A stretch of 64,000 nucleotides of DNA, taken from Planctomycetota bacterium (GTDB taxonomy: Bacteria; Planctomycetota; Phycisphaerae; Phycisphaerales; UBA1924). The notes beneath the pieces are model-generated. The model saw only the letters and a program-made list of their open reading frames with translations, was not told where the DNA came from and searched no databases. The stretch covers positions 1 through 64,000 of the forward strand of contig JAFIFX010000015.1 of assembly GCA_020831805.1 (NCBI GenBank), in the 5' to 3' direction. How positions within the stretch are numbered: position 1 is the first letter of the stretch; the number at the start of each line of letters is the position of its first letter. This document shows, one piece after another, positions 17,597 through 26,970 of the stretch. Made by a program: the position numbers and the translations under genes.

Positions 17597-19087
17597 ATGC
17601 CCGGCCAGCCCGAACGGAAATCTGCGGACGCCGACGCCCTTTGGGGCGCACTCTCGCTCGCCATCGGCGAGCACCGACGCCGGGAACTGCCCCGGCAGGA
17701 GAAACTGTGGGCGTACTACCGCAACCCGCTCGGGCTGGTCGGCGCGTCGGGGACGGACGCGTCCACTTCGGGCGGCTGGTACCGCCAGGCGCAGGAGGCG
17801 GGCCTGCCCCGGCGGATCCGCGGGCGTGCGGGCGGGGTGACGCTGCCCGGTGCGGAGCCGGGCCGGCGCGAGGTTGTGATCGAGAACGACATCGCCTGGC
17901 GCGTGCAGACCATGGTTGATTTCATGTTCGGCCGGCCCGTCCGGTTCGAATCGCTGGCGTCGGACGCCGGGACGCGGGCCAGGGCCGAGCGGCTGATCGA
18001 GTCGGTGTGGGAGCGCTCGGGCGGCATCGCGATGATGCAGGACGCCGCGCTGCTCGGGCATATCTTCGGCCATGTCGACCTGCTGCTCCGGGTGGACGCG
18101 TCGCGGCTCGGCGGGTCGCTCGAGGACGCGGTCGGGGCGTTCACGATCGAGCCGGTGGACCCGCGCCGCGGCGTGCCGCTGGTATCGCCCGAGGACTACC
18201 GCGAGCTGGACGCGTACGCCGTGCACGCCTGCCGCCCGGTGCGGTCCCGACCACGCGGGCCGGTGGGCCGGGCGCTGGACGCGATGGGCCGGGACGGCGA
18301 GGCCGAGCGGAAGCCCGAGCACGAGGCGATCACGGAGGTCTTCGCGCCCGGTGTGCGACGGGTCTACCGCGACGGCGAGCGGGTGTCGAGCGAGCGTTCT
18401 GGCCTGCTGGCGGACACGGTGCCGGTCATCCACATCCAGAATGTCAGCCAGCCGTTCGTGTACGGCGGGGTGGGCGAGGTCGAGCCGCTGGTCGCGCTGC
18501 AGGACGAGCTGAACACCCGCCTGAGCGACCGTGCGTACCGCGTCACGCTCCAGTCCTTCCGGATGTACCTGGCCAAGGGCATCGAGTCGTTCGACGGCGC
18601 GAGCATCGGGCCGGGCACGGTGTGGAGCACGAACAACCCCGACGCGTCGATCCAGGCGTTCGGCGGCGACCTGTACAACCCGGGCGAGGAATCGCACATC
18701 CAGGAGATCCGCGAGGCGCTCGACAAGATCAGCGGCGTGCCGCCGCTGGCGGGGGGCGTGGTGCGGGCGAAGCTGGGGAACCTTTCGAGCGCGAACGCGC
18801 TGCGGGTCACGCTGATGGGCCTGATCGCCAAGACGCAGCGCAAGCGGATCTCGTACGGGCGCGGGATGGAGCGGGTCGGGTCGCTGATCCTGCGGGCGTT
18901 GCACGAATCCGGCACGCTTCGCATCGGCGCGGGCGAGCGGTCGCTGCGGACGGTCTGGCCGGGCTTCGTGTTCGAGGACGAGCGCGACCGCCTGGCGGCT
19001 GCCCGCCAGAAGCAGGAGTTGGGCGTCGACGGTGCGCATGTCCTCGCCGACCTGGGCGAGGACCGGCGCGATCCCGGCGTGGTCTGA
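17597..19087 (+). CDS. Phage portal protein (SPP1 gp6-like)
   Basis: A 496-residue portal protein. Portals form the dodecameric ring at one capsid vertex through which DNA is packed and to which the tail binds. Family features are the N-terminal KLWAYYRNP, IENDIAWRVQTMVDFMFGRPVRFE, VIHIQNVSQPFVYGGVGEVEPLVALQDELNTRLSDRAYRVTLQSF, and the C-terminal KISGVPPLAGGVVRAKLGNLSSANALRVTLMGLIAKTQRKRISYGRGM (channel and tunnel-loop region). Start 17597 follows AGGAGGAGG at 6 bases. It heads a same-strand series: portal, scaffold, capsid, connectors. No terminase gene lies upstream, which is unusual. Confidence 0.9.
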   Translation: MPGQPERKSADADALWGALSLAIGEHRRRELPRQEKLWAYYRNPLGLVGASGTDASTSGGWYRQAQEAGLPRRIRGRAGGVTLPGAEPGRREVVIENDIAWRVQTMVDFMFGRPVRFESLASDAGTRARAERLIESVWERSGGIAMMQDAALLGHIFGHVDLLLRVDASRLGGSLEDAVGAFTIEPVDPRRGVPLVSPEDYRELDAYAVHACRPVRSRPRGPVGRALDAMGRDGEAERKPEHEAITEVFAPGVRRVYRDGERVSSERSGLLADTVPVIHIQNVSQPFVYGGVGEVEPLVALQDELNTRLSDRAYRVTLQSFRMYLAKGIESFDGASIGPGTVWSTNNPDASIQAFGGDLYNPGEESHIQEIREALDKISGVPPLAGGVVRAKLGNLSSANALRVTLMGLIAKTQRKRISYGRGMERVGSLILRALHESGTLRIGAGERSLRTVWPGFVFEDERDRLAAARQKQELGVDGAHVLADLGEDRRDPGVV

Positions 19088-19117
19088 ACACACATCCACA
19101 TACGAAAGGAGACGGTC

Positions 19118-19645
19118 ATGAAAGATGAAGTCGGGGGCGGCGCATCGCCCATCGGTGGAGGCGGCGGCGGCGGGGGCGGGGGGAGCCAGCCGCCGGAGAC
19201 GGGGCCCGATCGCCCGACCGCGCCGGGCGAGGTCCAGCGGCTGCGTGCGTTGCTGGAAGACGCCGAGTCGGAGATCGCCGACCTTGAGGCCCGCGTGGCC
19301 GAGCTGGAGGGCGAACTCGGCGCGGCCCGCGAAGCGGGCGAGCGGGCGGCGCGGGACCAGGCCATCGAGCGTGAGCTGACCCGGGCCGGGGCCGTGGATC
19401 TCGAGGCGGCGGCGATGCTGCTGGCGGCCTCGCTCGGCGGCGAGCCCGGGGCCGACATCGCGGCGGGCGTGCGCGACCTGCGCGACCGCAAGCCGTTCCT
19501 GTTCGCCGGCCCGCCCAAGGGGACCAACGCCGCGATGGGCCCCGGCGTCGCGCCGGACGAGCTGGGCGAGATGGCGAGCCGCGCGCGGAACAGCGGCGAC
19601 CGGGCCGCGCTGCTGCGCTATCTGCGTCGGCGTCGCAGCACCTGA
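19118..19645 (+). CDS. Capsid scaffolding protein
   Basis: A 175-residue protein between portal and capsid genes, the canonical place of a scaffold. It has a flexible glycine-rich N-terminus (ten consecutive G), a coiled coil from about residue 40 to 90 (EVQRLRALLEDAESEIADLEARVAELEGELGAAREAG), and a basic C-terminal tail [12 protein letters not shown] of the kind that contacts the inner capsid face. AAAGGAG precedes the ATG by 8 bases. In the integrated state the minus-strand recombinase frame reads antisense through the end of this gene and stops at 19618. Confidence 0.75.
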   Translation: MKDEVGGGASPIGGGGGGGGGGSQPPETGPDRPTAPGEVQRLRALLEDAESEIADLEARVAELEGELGAAREAGERAARDQAIERELTRAGAVDLEAAAMLLAASLGGEPGADIAAGVRDLRDRKPFLFAGPPKGTNAAMGPGVAPDELGEMASRARNSGDRAALLRYLRRRRST

Positions 19646-21609
19646 GTCAGCGAGGAAGACACACACGACACCCCACACGGAGAGGAGACACCCATGGCGT
19701 TCACCGGAAAAGCCACCTTCACCGCCGGCGCGGGCCTGCCCGAGCTGGTCGAGGATGTTTCGGACATTATCGGCATCGTCAGCCCGCACGAGACCCCGCT
19801 GCTCGACCATCTCGGCGACGCCAAGCGGGCGGCGATCAGCACGGTCCACGAATGGATCGAGGATGCGCTCGTTTCCCGTCTGACGCGAGACGCACGCAGC
19901 GCTTCGAACGCATCTTCGGGAAGGAACAGCGTACCCGTTTTCGTATGCGGGTCCACCTCGATGCGATCGACGCATTCGTGCACGACTCGTCGCATCTCCA
20001 TGGTGATCGCACCCGGGCGAATCACCTTATCGAGGTCCCTAAGCTTCTCCATCGCCCATGCTCGGAGTTCGTCCTCATCCGGGGCCATGGGCGGAGTCGG
20101 AGCATTGCTGAGTTGGGCAGCCAGGGCATCACGCTTCCGCTTCAAGTCCACGAGCGAATCGCGAAGCTCATCGACGTCGGCCAAGTCTCCGTCTGCAAGC
20201 AGGTTCACCGTCGCTTTGATCCGCTTCGTGATAGCCGCCATTTCGCTCTTGATCGCTGCTTCGGGCGATGGCTGTGTGTCACGCTCTCTCGCTGCCTCCA
20301 CGAACCTCGCAATGGCAGTCTGAACCGCATCGGGGCTCCCGAGCATCACATCACGCACCTGCTGCAGCACCCAAGCGTCCAGAGCGTCAGCCTGGATGTG
20401 TGTCGCCTTGCAGACCGACTTCCCTTGGGCTCGGTACCCCGCATCCGCGTAGTAGCGAATCTCTCCAGAGGCATTCTTATGGATGCAGCCCCAATAGTTG
20501 AACCCGCAGTGCGTGCATCGAAGAAGGCCGGAAAGCAGGTAGCGCCGCGTCGGTCGAGCCAGACCCCCCTTGTCGCGTCGGGCGGTCATCTGCTCCTGGG
20601 CCTTCTGGAACAGTGAAGCATCGACGATCGGCTCATGGACGTCTTCGATGACGATCCAGCGATCTGTCGGGTTCCGTGTACTCGTCGGCATCTTCTTGGA
20701 CACCGGCGACCCGTCTGGCGCGACCTCATGGATTTTCCCAAACGTGCGACGGTTCCAAGCGAGAGCGCCTCGGTAGCAGGGGTTCTGGAGGATGGACTTG
20801 ACCGCCATCTGGTTCCAACGGGTGTTCATCGGACCAGAGATCCCGCGGTCGTTCAGGGCAATGACAATCGAGCGGAATCCGTATCCCTCAGCGCACATCT
20901 TGAAGATGTCCTTGACCACCGCGATGTGCTTCGGGTCTCCGGGCACAAGTCGGACAATGTCGGACTTCATCTTCTTGGGGAGTTTCTGCTTCGGCTCGAT
21001 GAACCGAAGGTGCCGACCGTCTGGGCCGAACTCCTGTCGTCTGCCATCAGGAAGCGTTCGGACCGTGCGCAGCACCTGGCCATTCTCCGAGACGTACTGG
21101 CGGTCATACCCGTATGGGGCACGGCCGCCCATCCCACTCTTGCGCACGGTAACCGTCGAGTACTGCCCGCGAATGCTGTCTCGCGAAAGCTTGACGCTGT
21201 ACTGGCGGGCCTGCCACGACTTCACGCCCTGAAGCAGCTCGCCCTCCTCGCCCTCGGGGATGCCTTCAGCGCAGAAGATGGCCTCGACGCCCGCCATGCT
21301 CAGGCGGTGCAGGTAGTAGCCCGTCTCATTGGTCCCGCCGCGGCTGAACCGGGACATGTCGTAGCAGAGCACCGCCTTGAACGCGGGCTTGGACTCGGCG
21401 TCGGCCAGCATCCGCTCGAACGCCGCGCGGCCGCGGGCGATCGTCCCGCTGATCGCATCGTCCACGTACTCGCCCGTCAGGCGGTACCCGTGCTCGCGGG
21501 CCCAGCGCTCGATGTAGGCCCGCTGGTCGGGGATCGATCGCTCCTGCATGTCCGTCGAGCGCCGCAGGTAGGCCACCGCGGGGGTGGCGTTCTTCGCGAT
21601 CATGTTCAT
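19618..21609 (-). CDS. Large serine recombinase, C-terminus altered by integration
   Basis: A large serine recombinase that would cut and join the element's attachment sites. The catalytic serine is in [18 protein letters not shown] (about residue 18), with the resolvase-domain [10 protein letters not shown] and [19 protein letters not shown] following. Next come the recombinase domain ([37 protein letters not shown]), the zinc ribbon [19 protein letters not shown]...SVCKATHI and a coiled coil (about 440-510). The ATG overlaps the preceding stop (ATGA). At residue 582 the frame meets the attL core. Up to there it is element sequence; the final 82 codons are host capsid/scaffold DNA read in antisense. 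In the excised circle the frame instead ends 21 codons past the core, giving a 602-residue protein. Whether the 663-residue integrated form is active is the key open question. Confidence 0.92.
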   Translation of the reverse strand: MNMIAKNATPAVAYLRRSTDMQERSIPDQRAYIERWAREHGYRLTGEYVDDAISGTIARGRAAFERMLADAESKPAFKAVLCYDMSRFSRGGTNETGYYLHRLSMAGVEAIFCAEGIPEGEEGELLQGVKSWQARQYSVKLSRDSIRGQYSTVTVRKSGMGGRAPYGYDRQYVSENGQVLRTVRTLPDGRRQEFGPDGRHLRFIEPKQKLPKKMKSDIVRLVPGDPKHIAVVKDIFKMCAEGYGFRSIVIALNDRGISGPMNTRWNQMAVKSILQNPCYRGALAWNRRTFGKIHEVAPDGSPVSKKMPTSTRNPTDRWIVIEDVHEPIVDASLFQKAQEQMTARRDKGGLARPTRRYLLSGLLRCTHCGFNYWGCIHKNASGEIRYYADAGYRAQGKSVCKATHIQADALDAWVLQQVRDVMLGSPDAVQTAIARFVEAARERDTQPSPEAAIKSEMAAITKRIKATVNLLADGDLADVDELRDSLVDLKRKRDALAAQLSNAPTPPMAPDEDELRAWAMEKLRDLDKVIRPGAITMEMRRVVHECVDRIEVDPHTKTGTLFLPEDAFEALRASRVRRETSASSIHSWTVLIAARLASPRWSSSGVSCGLTMPIMSETSSTSSGRPAPAVKVAFPVNAMGVSSPCGVSCVSSSLTQVLRRRRR
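19694..19866 (+). pseudogene. Major capsid protein (DUF5309/SU10 type), 5' part, split by insertion
   Basis: The first 57 codons of the capsid gene, ending [10 protein letters not shown] at the element's attachment core. GAGAGGAG precedes the start. The conserved HEWxED motif at the break is characteristic of this family. In frame joining to 30778-31786 gives 1,182 bases, exactly 394 codons with a stop, so the gene is intact apart from the insertion. As integrated, the frame continues for 152 further codons in antisense recombinase sequence to 20323, so a chimeric non-functional peptide is expected. Confidence 0.9.
19847..19884. other. attL attachment site
   Basis: The left junction: host capsid half-site, GC core at 19865-19866, then the element arm GCTCGTTTCCCGTCTGAC (19867-19884). 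That arm is the mirror of the arm at attR (16 of 18 positions). It was located by requiring that joining the flanks restores the capsid frame and that the element arms form a dyad. Confidence 0.85.
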
Positions 21610-22073
21610 GCTCCCTTCTGTGCATCGCCCGCGGCGAACAGCCCGCGCTCGATCTTGCGGAAGCGGGCCTCGCTGCCCTTGGCCGCGATCTCGCGGATCA
21701 TGGCCGCGTAGAGCGTCGCCTCAGGGGTCTTCCCGTTTGGGCTCGACCACAGGCCCTGCTCGGCCATCGCGGCGATGAGGTCCTTGGCCCGCATGGGTTC
21801 CGTCGAGGCCGCGAGCACCTGGGCGGCCGCGTCGAGGGCGCTGATCCGCTTCGGGGCGCTCGCGCGCTCCTTCGCCTTGGCAGTGCGCTTGTTCGCGGGC
21901 GCGGTGCTGGCGTCCCCCTTCGCGGCCAGCGCCCGCTTGGTCTTCGCAGCGCCCTCCGCGCGGGCAGCGCTAGCCGACATGCGCGGGGCCTTCTTGGTCG
22001 CGGCCTTCGGCGTCGCCTTCGCGGCGGGCTTGCGGGTCGTCTTCTTGGCGTTGGTCTTCTTCGTCATGGTCAT
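21606..22073 (-). CDS. HARE-HTH (HB1/ASXL-type) domain protein with basic tail
   Basis: A 155-residue protein in two parts. Residues 1-80 are a Lys/Ala-rich tail ([26 protein letters not shown]...) like those of bacterial histone-like proteins, expected to bind DNA without sequence preference. The rest is a winged-helix domain [71 protein letters not shown], the HARE-HTH pattern seen in ASXL, RpoE-delta and some restriction proteins. It may organise the element's DNA, or help or control the recombinase, whose start overlaps its stop. The second ATG (22067) has better spacing to AGGAG than the first (22073). Confidence 0.75.
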   Translation of the reverse strand: MTMTKKTNAKKTTRKPAAKATPKAATKKAPRMSASAARAEGAAKTKRALAAKGDASTAPANKRTAKAKERASAPKRISALDAAAQVLAASTEPMRAKDLIAAMAEQGLWSSPNGKTPEATLYAAMIREIAAKGSEARFRKIERGLFAAGDAQKGA

Positions 22074-22502
22074 GCTCCTTTCGCCCGCGGGTTTCCGGCC
22101 CGGGGTCGCGACAGGAGTGGCTGCGAGCTTCGGGAAGGCAAGGCGGGTGCGCGAGAACTTTCGGGGGTTCCGATGCGGGCCAGATCGGGGCCGTGCGCCG
22201 GCGCGGGCGCGCCGGTTGGCCACGTCGGGGGCGTCGTTGGCCCGTGTCGCGTTCGGGCGCGGAGGATGGCCCGCGAACCCGCCTGCGCGGCGGTCGGCCA
22301 CAGGTCGGCACTCGGACAGCCAAAAGAAAGTCTGTCGGGGTTTGCGGCTGTTCCCGCGGGCGTAGGGCGGACCGATGCCCGCGGGAGGACCCGCTCTTGG
22401 CCGGGTAGGCTCGCGCGCACGACCCGTCCCCCGGGCCGCTTCTGCGGCACCGGGGGGGTGTGGGGGGGACGCGCGTATGTACCCCCCCCTCCCCCGCGGC
22501 GG
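22074..22502. other. Element intergenic region with long G/C hairpin
   Basis: About 430 bases without a gene. The end next to the primase-helicase stop carries a long hairpin (22450-22499): two G7 runs in the 5' arm face matching C runs in the 3' arm around GCGCGTAT. Being beside a replication gene it could be a replication origin, a terminator, or a quadruplex-forming control site. Confidence 0.4.
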
Positions 22503-24629
22503 TCACGGCACCACCTCGGTGTCGATGAGCGGCTGCTCCACGGTCGCGAACCGGACAGGGACATGCGGCCCCTCGACCCACCGATGCACCAGCTTGGGCG
22601 TGGCCCGTTCGGCGATGCGAAGCAGGTCCTTGGCCCGCGTCTTCGACAGCGTTTCGTCCGCGCCCGCCGCGAGCAGGATCTCCTCGCGGAGGCGCGGGCG
22701 CTTGCCCACGAACTGCGTCACGAACCGCTCGGGCGTCCACGGCTCGGGCTTGGGCTTCGCGGGCTCGTCCTTCCGGGCGCGTCGGTCCCGCCTCGACGTG
22801 GCCCGTTTCAGGTCGGCGGGGTCGAGGCCGTCGTCGATGGACCAGACCGGGAACGCCCAGCGCAGCACCGCGGGCTCGATCGGGGGCCACGACCGGGCGG
22901 CCGCGTCGAGCACGACGCACCCCTCCTCCTCGTGCTCGCGGAGCACCAGATGCGTGTCTACGGCCCGCGACTGCGCGCCGGCCCCAGCGCCCACGTCCGT
23001 GACGCTCTTGCCGCTCTGGTTGCCCTTGGTGCTGTGGTGGATCAGGACGAAGCTGCACCCGATCTTCATCGCGACGCGGTCGAGGCGGTTGTAGAGGTTT
23101 GCCATGGTGCCGTTGTCGTTCTCGTCCTTGCCCTCCGGCATGAAGCGGTACCAGGCGTCGAGCACGATGACCTTGAACCGCCCGTGGTCGATCGCCTCGA
23201 GCGTCGGAGCGAGCCTGAACAGGTCGGTAAGCCCGCCGCGGAGGTTCCAGACCTCGAGCGTGCCCGCGAACTCGCTCATGGGGACGCCCATCGCCTTGGA
23301 CACCTTCGGCAGCCGGTTGGCCGCGGTCTCGCCGTGCAGTTCGTTGTCCACGATCAGCACGCGGCCCTGCTCGGTCTCGTAGCGGTCGAGCCACGGCCGC
23401 CCGGTCGCGACGCAGATCGCGAGGTTGTTCACCAGCCAGGACTTGCCCGTCTTCGGCGGGGCGATGATGTTCATGGTCTCGCCCGAGCGCAGCAGGCCCT
23501 GCACCACGGGCGGGCGCAGTTCGGGGAACTCGGCCATCAGCTGCGCGACGGACTTCCACGGCGGGTTCACACGCAGCTGGGCCGCGAGGTCGGGCTCCTT
23601 CGGCGCGGCGGGCACGAGCCCGGTGAGGTCCACGTCGTCGGCCGTGCGCTCGATCGCGGCGGTGCGGGCGAGGGCGATCGTGCGGCCGATGTAGTCGCCC
23701 CGCAGCGCCTTGGCGGGGTTGTCGCCGCTGGCCCGCCGAGCGGACACGAGCAGGTCGGCAATCTCCTGGTCGGCCCATCCTCGCAGCGCCGCGATCGTCG
23801 CGAGCGAGAGATCCTGCCCGCTGCGGCTGGGGTCGTGGATGTCGCGGACCTGACCCCGGAACGCCGCGGCGAAGCGAGGGCTCTCGGCGAGGGCCGCGGC
23901 GAGCTTCTCGGCGGGGGGCGAGGCGTCCGGGCGCAACACGATGTGGTCGCAGGCCGTCGTCCGCTGCGACACGTCGAGCGTCGGCGCGGGCCCGGTGAAC
24001 GCTTCGAGGTCGTCGATGTGGTAGCGGCGGGTGGGGTCGAGCGCGAGCAGCCTGACCCGCGTGGGCGCGCCCGCGAGCTTCCGGTTCATCGTGCCCGGGA
24101 CGCGGAGCACGCGGGCGAGGTCGCCGAGATTCTCGACGCCCGTCCAGCCTCGGGACGCCGCGGAAGCGCACACGAGCCCGTGCCACCCTCGGGCCAGGGC
24201 CGCGGCCCGCTCGCGCTCGCGGATGTCGTCGAACCGCCAGAACTCGCTGAGCAGCCAGTAGGCGTGCAGCCCGTGGCCGCTGTCCACCAGCGCCGACGGC
24301 GCGTGCGGCATGGCCCGCACTAGCGCGATGGCGTCGTCGAGCGAGGGCGGGAGTGCCCTGGCCTTGTGCGCCGGCCCCGCGACATCGAGGTCGGCCCACA
24401 GGCAGCCGATCCCCGCCACGTCCATCGCGGTGCCGCGCCCGCTGGGGTCGCCCGCGACGAGTCCGAGGCCGAAGTAGATGTCCGCGTCGTCGCCGAGCGA
24501 TGCGATGTAAGCGCCCGCGCCCGCCATGGCCTCGAACCGCCGCGTGGCCCGCGAAGGCAGCGTGAAGATCGAGAGGCGGGCGTCGGGGCCGACGCCGCCG
24601 GCGAAGATCGCGTCGAGCAGATCGCTCAT
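22503..24629 (-). CDS. Primase-helicase (RepB-like primase + RepA-like AAA ATPase)
   Basis: A 708-residue fusion for autonomous replication. N-terminal half: an archaeo-eukaryotic-type primase signature, with GIGCLWADLDV (metal aspartates), SALVDSGHGLHAYWLL and LARVLRVPGTMNRK, as in plasmid and satellite RepB-like primases. C-terminal half: a RecA/RepA hexameric helicase with Walker A IIAPPKTGKSWLVNNLA (about residue 390), Walker B FKVIVLDAWYRFMP, and LIHHSTKGNQSGKSVTDVGAGAGAQSRAVD. A winged-helix-like tail follows. Start 24629 has AGGAGG 7 bases upstream and overlaps the preceding stop. Such primase-helicases are typical of plasmids, phage satellites and small temperate phages. Confidence 0.85.
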   Translation of the reverse strand: MSDLLDAIFAGGVGPDARLSIFTLPSRATRRFEAMAGAGAYIASLGDDADIYFGLGLVAGDPSGRGTAMDVAGIGCLWADLDVAGPAHKARALPPSLDDAIALVRAMPHAPSALVDSGHGLHAYWLLSEFWRFDDIRERERAAALARGWHGLVCASAASRGWTGVENLGDLARVLRVPGTMNRKLAGAPTRVRLLALDPTRRYHIDDLEAFTGPAPTLDVSQRTTACDHIVLRPDASPPAEKLAAALAESPRFAAAFRGQVRDIHDPSRSGQDLSLATIAALRGWADQEIADLLVSARRASGDNPAKALRGDYIGRTIALARTAAIERTADDVDLTGLVPAAPKEPDLAAQLRVNPPWKSVAQLMAEFPELRPPVVQGLLRSGETMNIIAPPKTGKSWLVNNLAICVATGRPWLDRYETEQGRVLIVDNELHGETAANRLPKVSKAMGVPMSEFAGTLEVWNLRGGLTDLFRLAPTLEAIDHGRFKVIVLDAWYRFMPEGKDENDNGTMANLYNRLDRVAMKIGCSFVLIHHSTKGNQSGKSVTDVGAGAGAQSRAVDTHLVLREHEEEGCVVLDAAARSWPPIEPAVLRWAFPVWSIDDGLDPADLKRATSRRDRRARKDEPAKPKPEPWTPERFVTQFVGKRPRLREEILLAAGADETLSKTRAKDLLRIAERATPKLVHRWVEGPHVPVRFATVEQPLIDTEVVP

Positions 24630-24820
24630 CGGCCCGCCTCCTTGCCGCGCTGCTCGCGCTTCCATTCGTCGAGCAGCCACGCGGCGAGGGCGTGCGACCG
24701 CGCCTCACTGTCAGCGGATGACAGTGATCGGTCATCGCCCGCCTTGCGCGGTGCTACCTCGACCCGCATGGACCATTGGCCCACCACCGAACGGACTTCC
24801 GTGTCCAACGTCGTCGCCAC
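24626..24820 (-). CDS. Small element protein upstream of the primase-helicase
   Basis: A 64-residue hydrophilic protein, unrecognised. It starts at GTG 24820 with GGAG 8 bases upstream, ends WLLDEWKREQRGKEAGR in a basic amphipathic helix, and its TGA overlaps the primase-helicase ATG. Its position suggests a helper of replication or a small regulator, but nothing in the sequence proves this. Confidence 0.55.
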   Translation of the reverse strand: MATTLDTEVRSVVGQWSMRVEVAPRKAGDDRSLSSADSEARSHALAAWLLDEWKREQRGKEAGR

Positions 24821-25050
24821 CTTGATGCTCCGGAACCGGGTGCCGAAGGCCGCACGACGCGGCCGTAGCCCGCGGCGCTGACGCGCGTGTTGGGCTAGGG
24901 GCCCGCGAACGCGCGGACCCGGCAGGGCTCAGGGATGGGTGGGTCGATGGGTCGGAGTGATCGCTCTGGTTGCTGGTACAGGGTTGTGATCAGATCGAAA
25001 ACGGCCCCGCGCCGTTCCCGGCGCGGGACCGCCCCAGACACCGACGACGG

Positions 25051-26970
25051 TCAGGCTTCGCCCTTGGCCTTCACGGCCGCCCGGAAATCGCACGTCGCCA
25101 CGCCCCAGTCGAAGTAGACCCGCCACGACGCCGCGAGGCGGTTGGGCTCGGTGCTGAGCCCGAAGTACTCGACGGTCGGCGTGTCGCGGCCGTTCAGGAA
25201 CGCGACGATCGTGCTGCACGCGGCGTGCTCGGCGAATAGGTACCACGCCTTCGCGCTGGCGTTCGCTCCGAAGCGTGCGCCGTTGCTCAAGCGGGGCTCG
25301 ATCTCCAGACGCACGAGGTTCCGCACCGCGTTCCCGGTCGGGCCGTTGGTCGCCGCGGCGATGTACTCCGACTCGAGCACTTGCTTCGCCCGCACCGCCA
25401 GCTGCGGCGGGACCAGCAGCGTGACCGGCTTGAGGTCGAGGTTCCGGTCCTCGTCGTCGGTTTGCACCATCATCGCCGTCGCTGCGGCCGCGAGCGAATC
25501 GACGCTCAGCGCCGTGTCCGCGCCCGTGATGTAGTTCCCGTTGCCCGCCGAGAAGAACGAGCCAGGGTTGGCCAGCAGCATCTTGTAGTAGTCGTCCGCC
25601 AGCGTCCGCATCGCCGACCGCCCGAGCGAACGGGCCACGCCGTCGAGGAAGCCGAGGTCGTCGTTGACGATGTCGCGGCGGTCCACGCTGAGCATCGTGC
25701 CGTAGGTGTTGGCCCGGTACGTGGTCGCGTCCTCGCTCAGCGTCCCGTGCTTGATCTCGCCGCCCGGGGCGACGGGGTCGAGGTCGCTGGTCATCGACGG
25801 CCGCACCGCCTTGTGCTCGCGGAAGTCGTTCACGCTGCGCACGCTCGCGATCGACCGCCAGGTCTGCGGGGCCTCGCCGTACCCGTCGAGCAGCACGCGG
25901 CTGATCGACTCGGTCAGCGCGACCGGCAGGCTCATCGTGCTCAGCGCCGCCCGCACGAGAGCGTCCCGCTCGCGGGGCACCTCGCGGCCCTCCATCTCGA
26001 GCGCCCAGCGGCATGCGTCGAGGGTGTGGAGCACGCCGACGCGGTCGGCGGCCTCCATCACGTACGACCCGAACGACTTCTCGGCCAGCGCCGCGAACCC
26101 GCCCTTCTTGAGCAGCGCCGCGGCCAGCACGTTCTCCGTGCTCGCCGAGACGCCCCGCACGCCCGCGCCCAGGTGGGCCACGGGCGCTTTCGGTCGCGAC
26201 GACCGGAGGATGTCCAGCATCTCGGCCCGCAGCTCGCTCAAGTCGATGTCGCCCGCGATGGCCGACGCCTTGAGTTCCGCGACCCGCTTGGCCGATCGGC
26301 CCCAGTCCGATCCCGGCGCGGCGCACGCCGCCTCGATCTCTCGCAGCCGCTCCCGCTCGCTCGCCCGGATCGCGGCCTCGTCCATGACGGCCGCGCCCGC
26401 GTCGTTGTTGTTCGCATCCATGCCCGTACTCCCGTTGATGCCGCGCCTCGCGGCCACGTCCACGCTCGTTGTGCGATCGGCCCCGATCGCCACCACCGAA
26501 ACCTCGCGCAGGCGGCCCCGCTTCACCAGCGTGATTCCACGCCCGCTCACGACCACCCGCCCGTTCACGTTCACCTTCTTGCCCGCTGCGACGCGCTCGA
26601 CCTCGAGCGCCTCAAGGCCCACCGAGGCCTGCAGCTCAAACCCCGCGCGGGCCAGCGCGACCACGTCCTTCGCGGCCTGCCCGACGCCCGTCACCGCGCC
26701 GTCAACGACCAGCGACCCGCCTTCGATGGAGACGCTGCCGTGGCCTACCACGCCGCTGAGCCGCTGATCGTGGTCGGCCAGAATCGCGATCCGCTCGCTG
26801 GCCTCGACGCCCGCGACGTCGATGACGATCGGTCCCCAGCCCCCGACCGTCATCGGTCCGCCCGAGTACGCCACGATCCGAAGCCGCGGCGGGGCGCTCG
26901 CTTCGCCCGCTCGCACATCAACGTGCGCCGCGGCGATGAGCAGGTTGCCGCTCGACGTCATCACCGTCAT
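25051..26970 (-). CDS. Prohead protease fused to major capsid protein (Mu gpT-like)
   Basis: A 639-residue two-part virion protein. Residues about 20-165 are a herpes/HK97-type prohead protease: the catalytic histidine in ILADHDQRLSG, the serine in FELQASVGLEALEV, and the closing strand LREVSVVAIGADRTTSVDVAARRG. A charged helical segment (about 180-260, EAAIRASERERLREIEAAC...) resembles the scaffold-like delta domain. The rest is a capsid protein of the Mu gpT type: QTWRSIASVRSVNDFREHKAVRPSM, TYRANTYGTMLSVDRRDIVNDDLGFLD, VTLLVPPQLAVRAKQVLES and a C-terminal RVYFDWGVATCDFRAAVKAKGEA. The fusion would make self-processing heads. Its start overlaps the sigma-like gene's stop. It is unrelated in sequence to the DUF5309 capsid gene the element has interrupted. 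Confidence 0.88.
   Translation of the reverse strand: MTVMTSSGNLLIAAAHVDVRAGEASAPPRLRIVAYSGGPMTVGGWGPIVIDVAGVEASERIAILADHDQRLSGVVGHGSVSIEGGSLVVDGAVTGVGQAAKDVVALARAGFELQASVGLEALEVERVAAGKKVNVNGRVVVSGRGITLVKRGRLREVSVVAIGADRTTSVDVAARRGINGSTGMDANNNDAGAAVMDEAAIRASERERLREIEAACAAPGSDWGRSAKRVAELKASAIAGDIDLSELRAEMLDILRSSRPKAPVAHLGAGVRGVSASTENVLAAALLKKGGFAALAEKSFGSYVMEAADRVGVLHTLDACRWALEMEGREVPRERDALVRAALSTMSLPVALTESISRVLLDGYGEAPQTWRSIASVRSVNDFREHKAVRPSMTSDLDPVAPGGEIKHGTLSEDATTYRANTYGTMLSVDRRDIVNDDLGFLDGVARSLGRSAMRTLADDYYKMLLANPGSFFSAGNGNYITGADTALSVDSLAAAATAMMVQTDDEDRNLDLKPVTLLVPPQLAVRAKQVLESEYIAAATNGPTGNAVRNLVRLEIEPRLSNGARFGANASAKAWYLFAEHAACSTIVAFLNGRDTPTVEYFGLSTEPNRLAASWRVYFDWGVATCDFRAAVKAKGEA

Noticed and set aside
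19694-20323. A 209-codon plus-strand gene at attL
   Set aside because: Only the first 57 codons are capsid; the rest is antisense to the recombinase. It is a junction artefact and is annotated as the split capsid gene.
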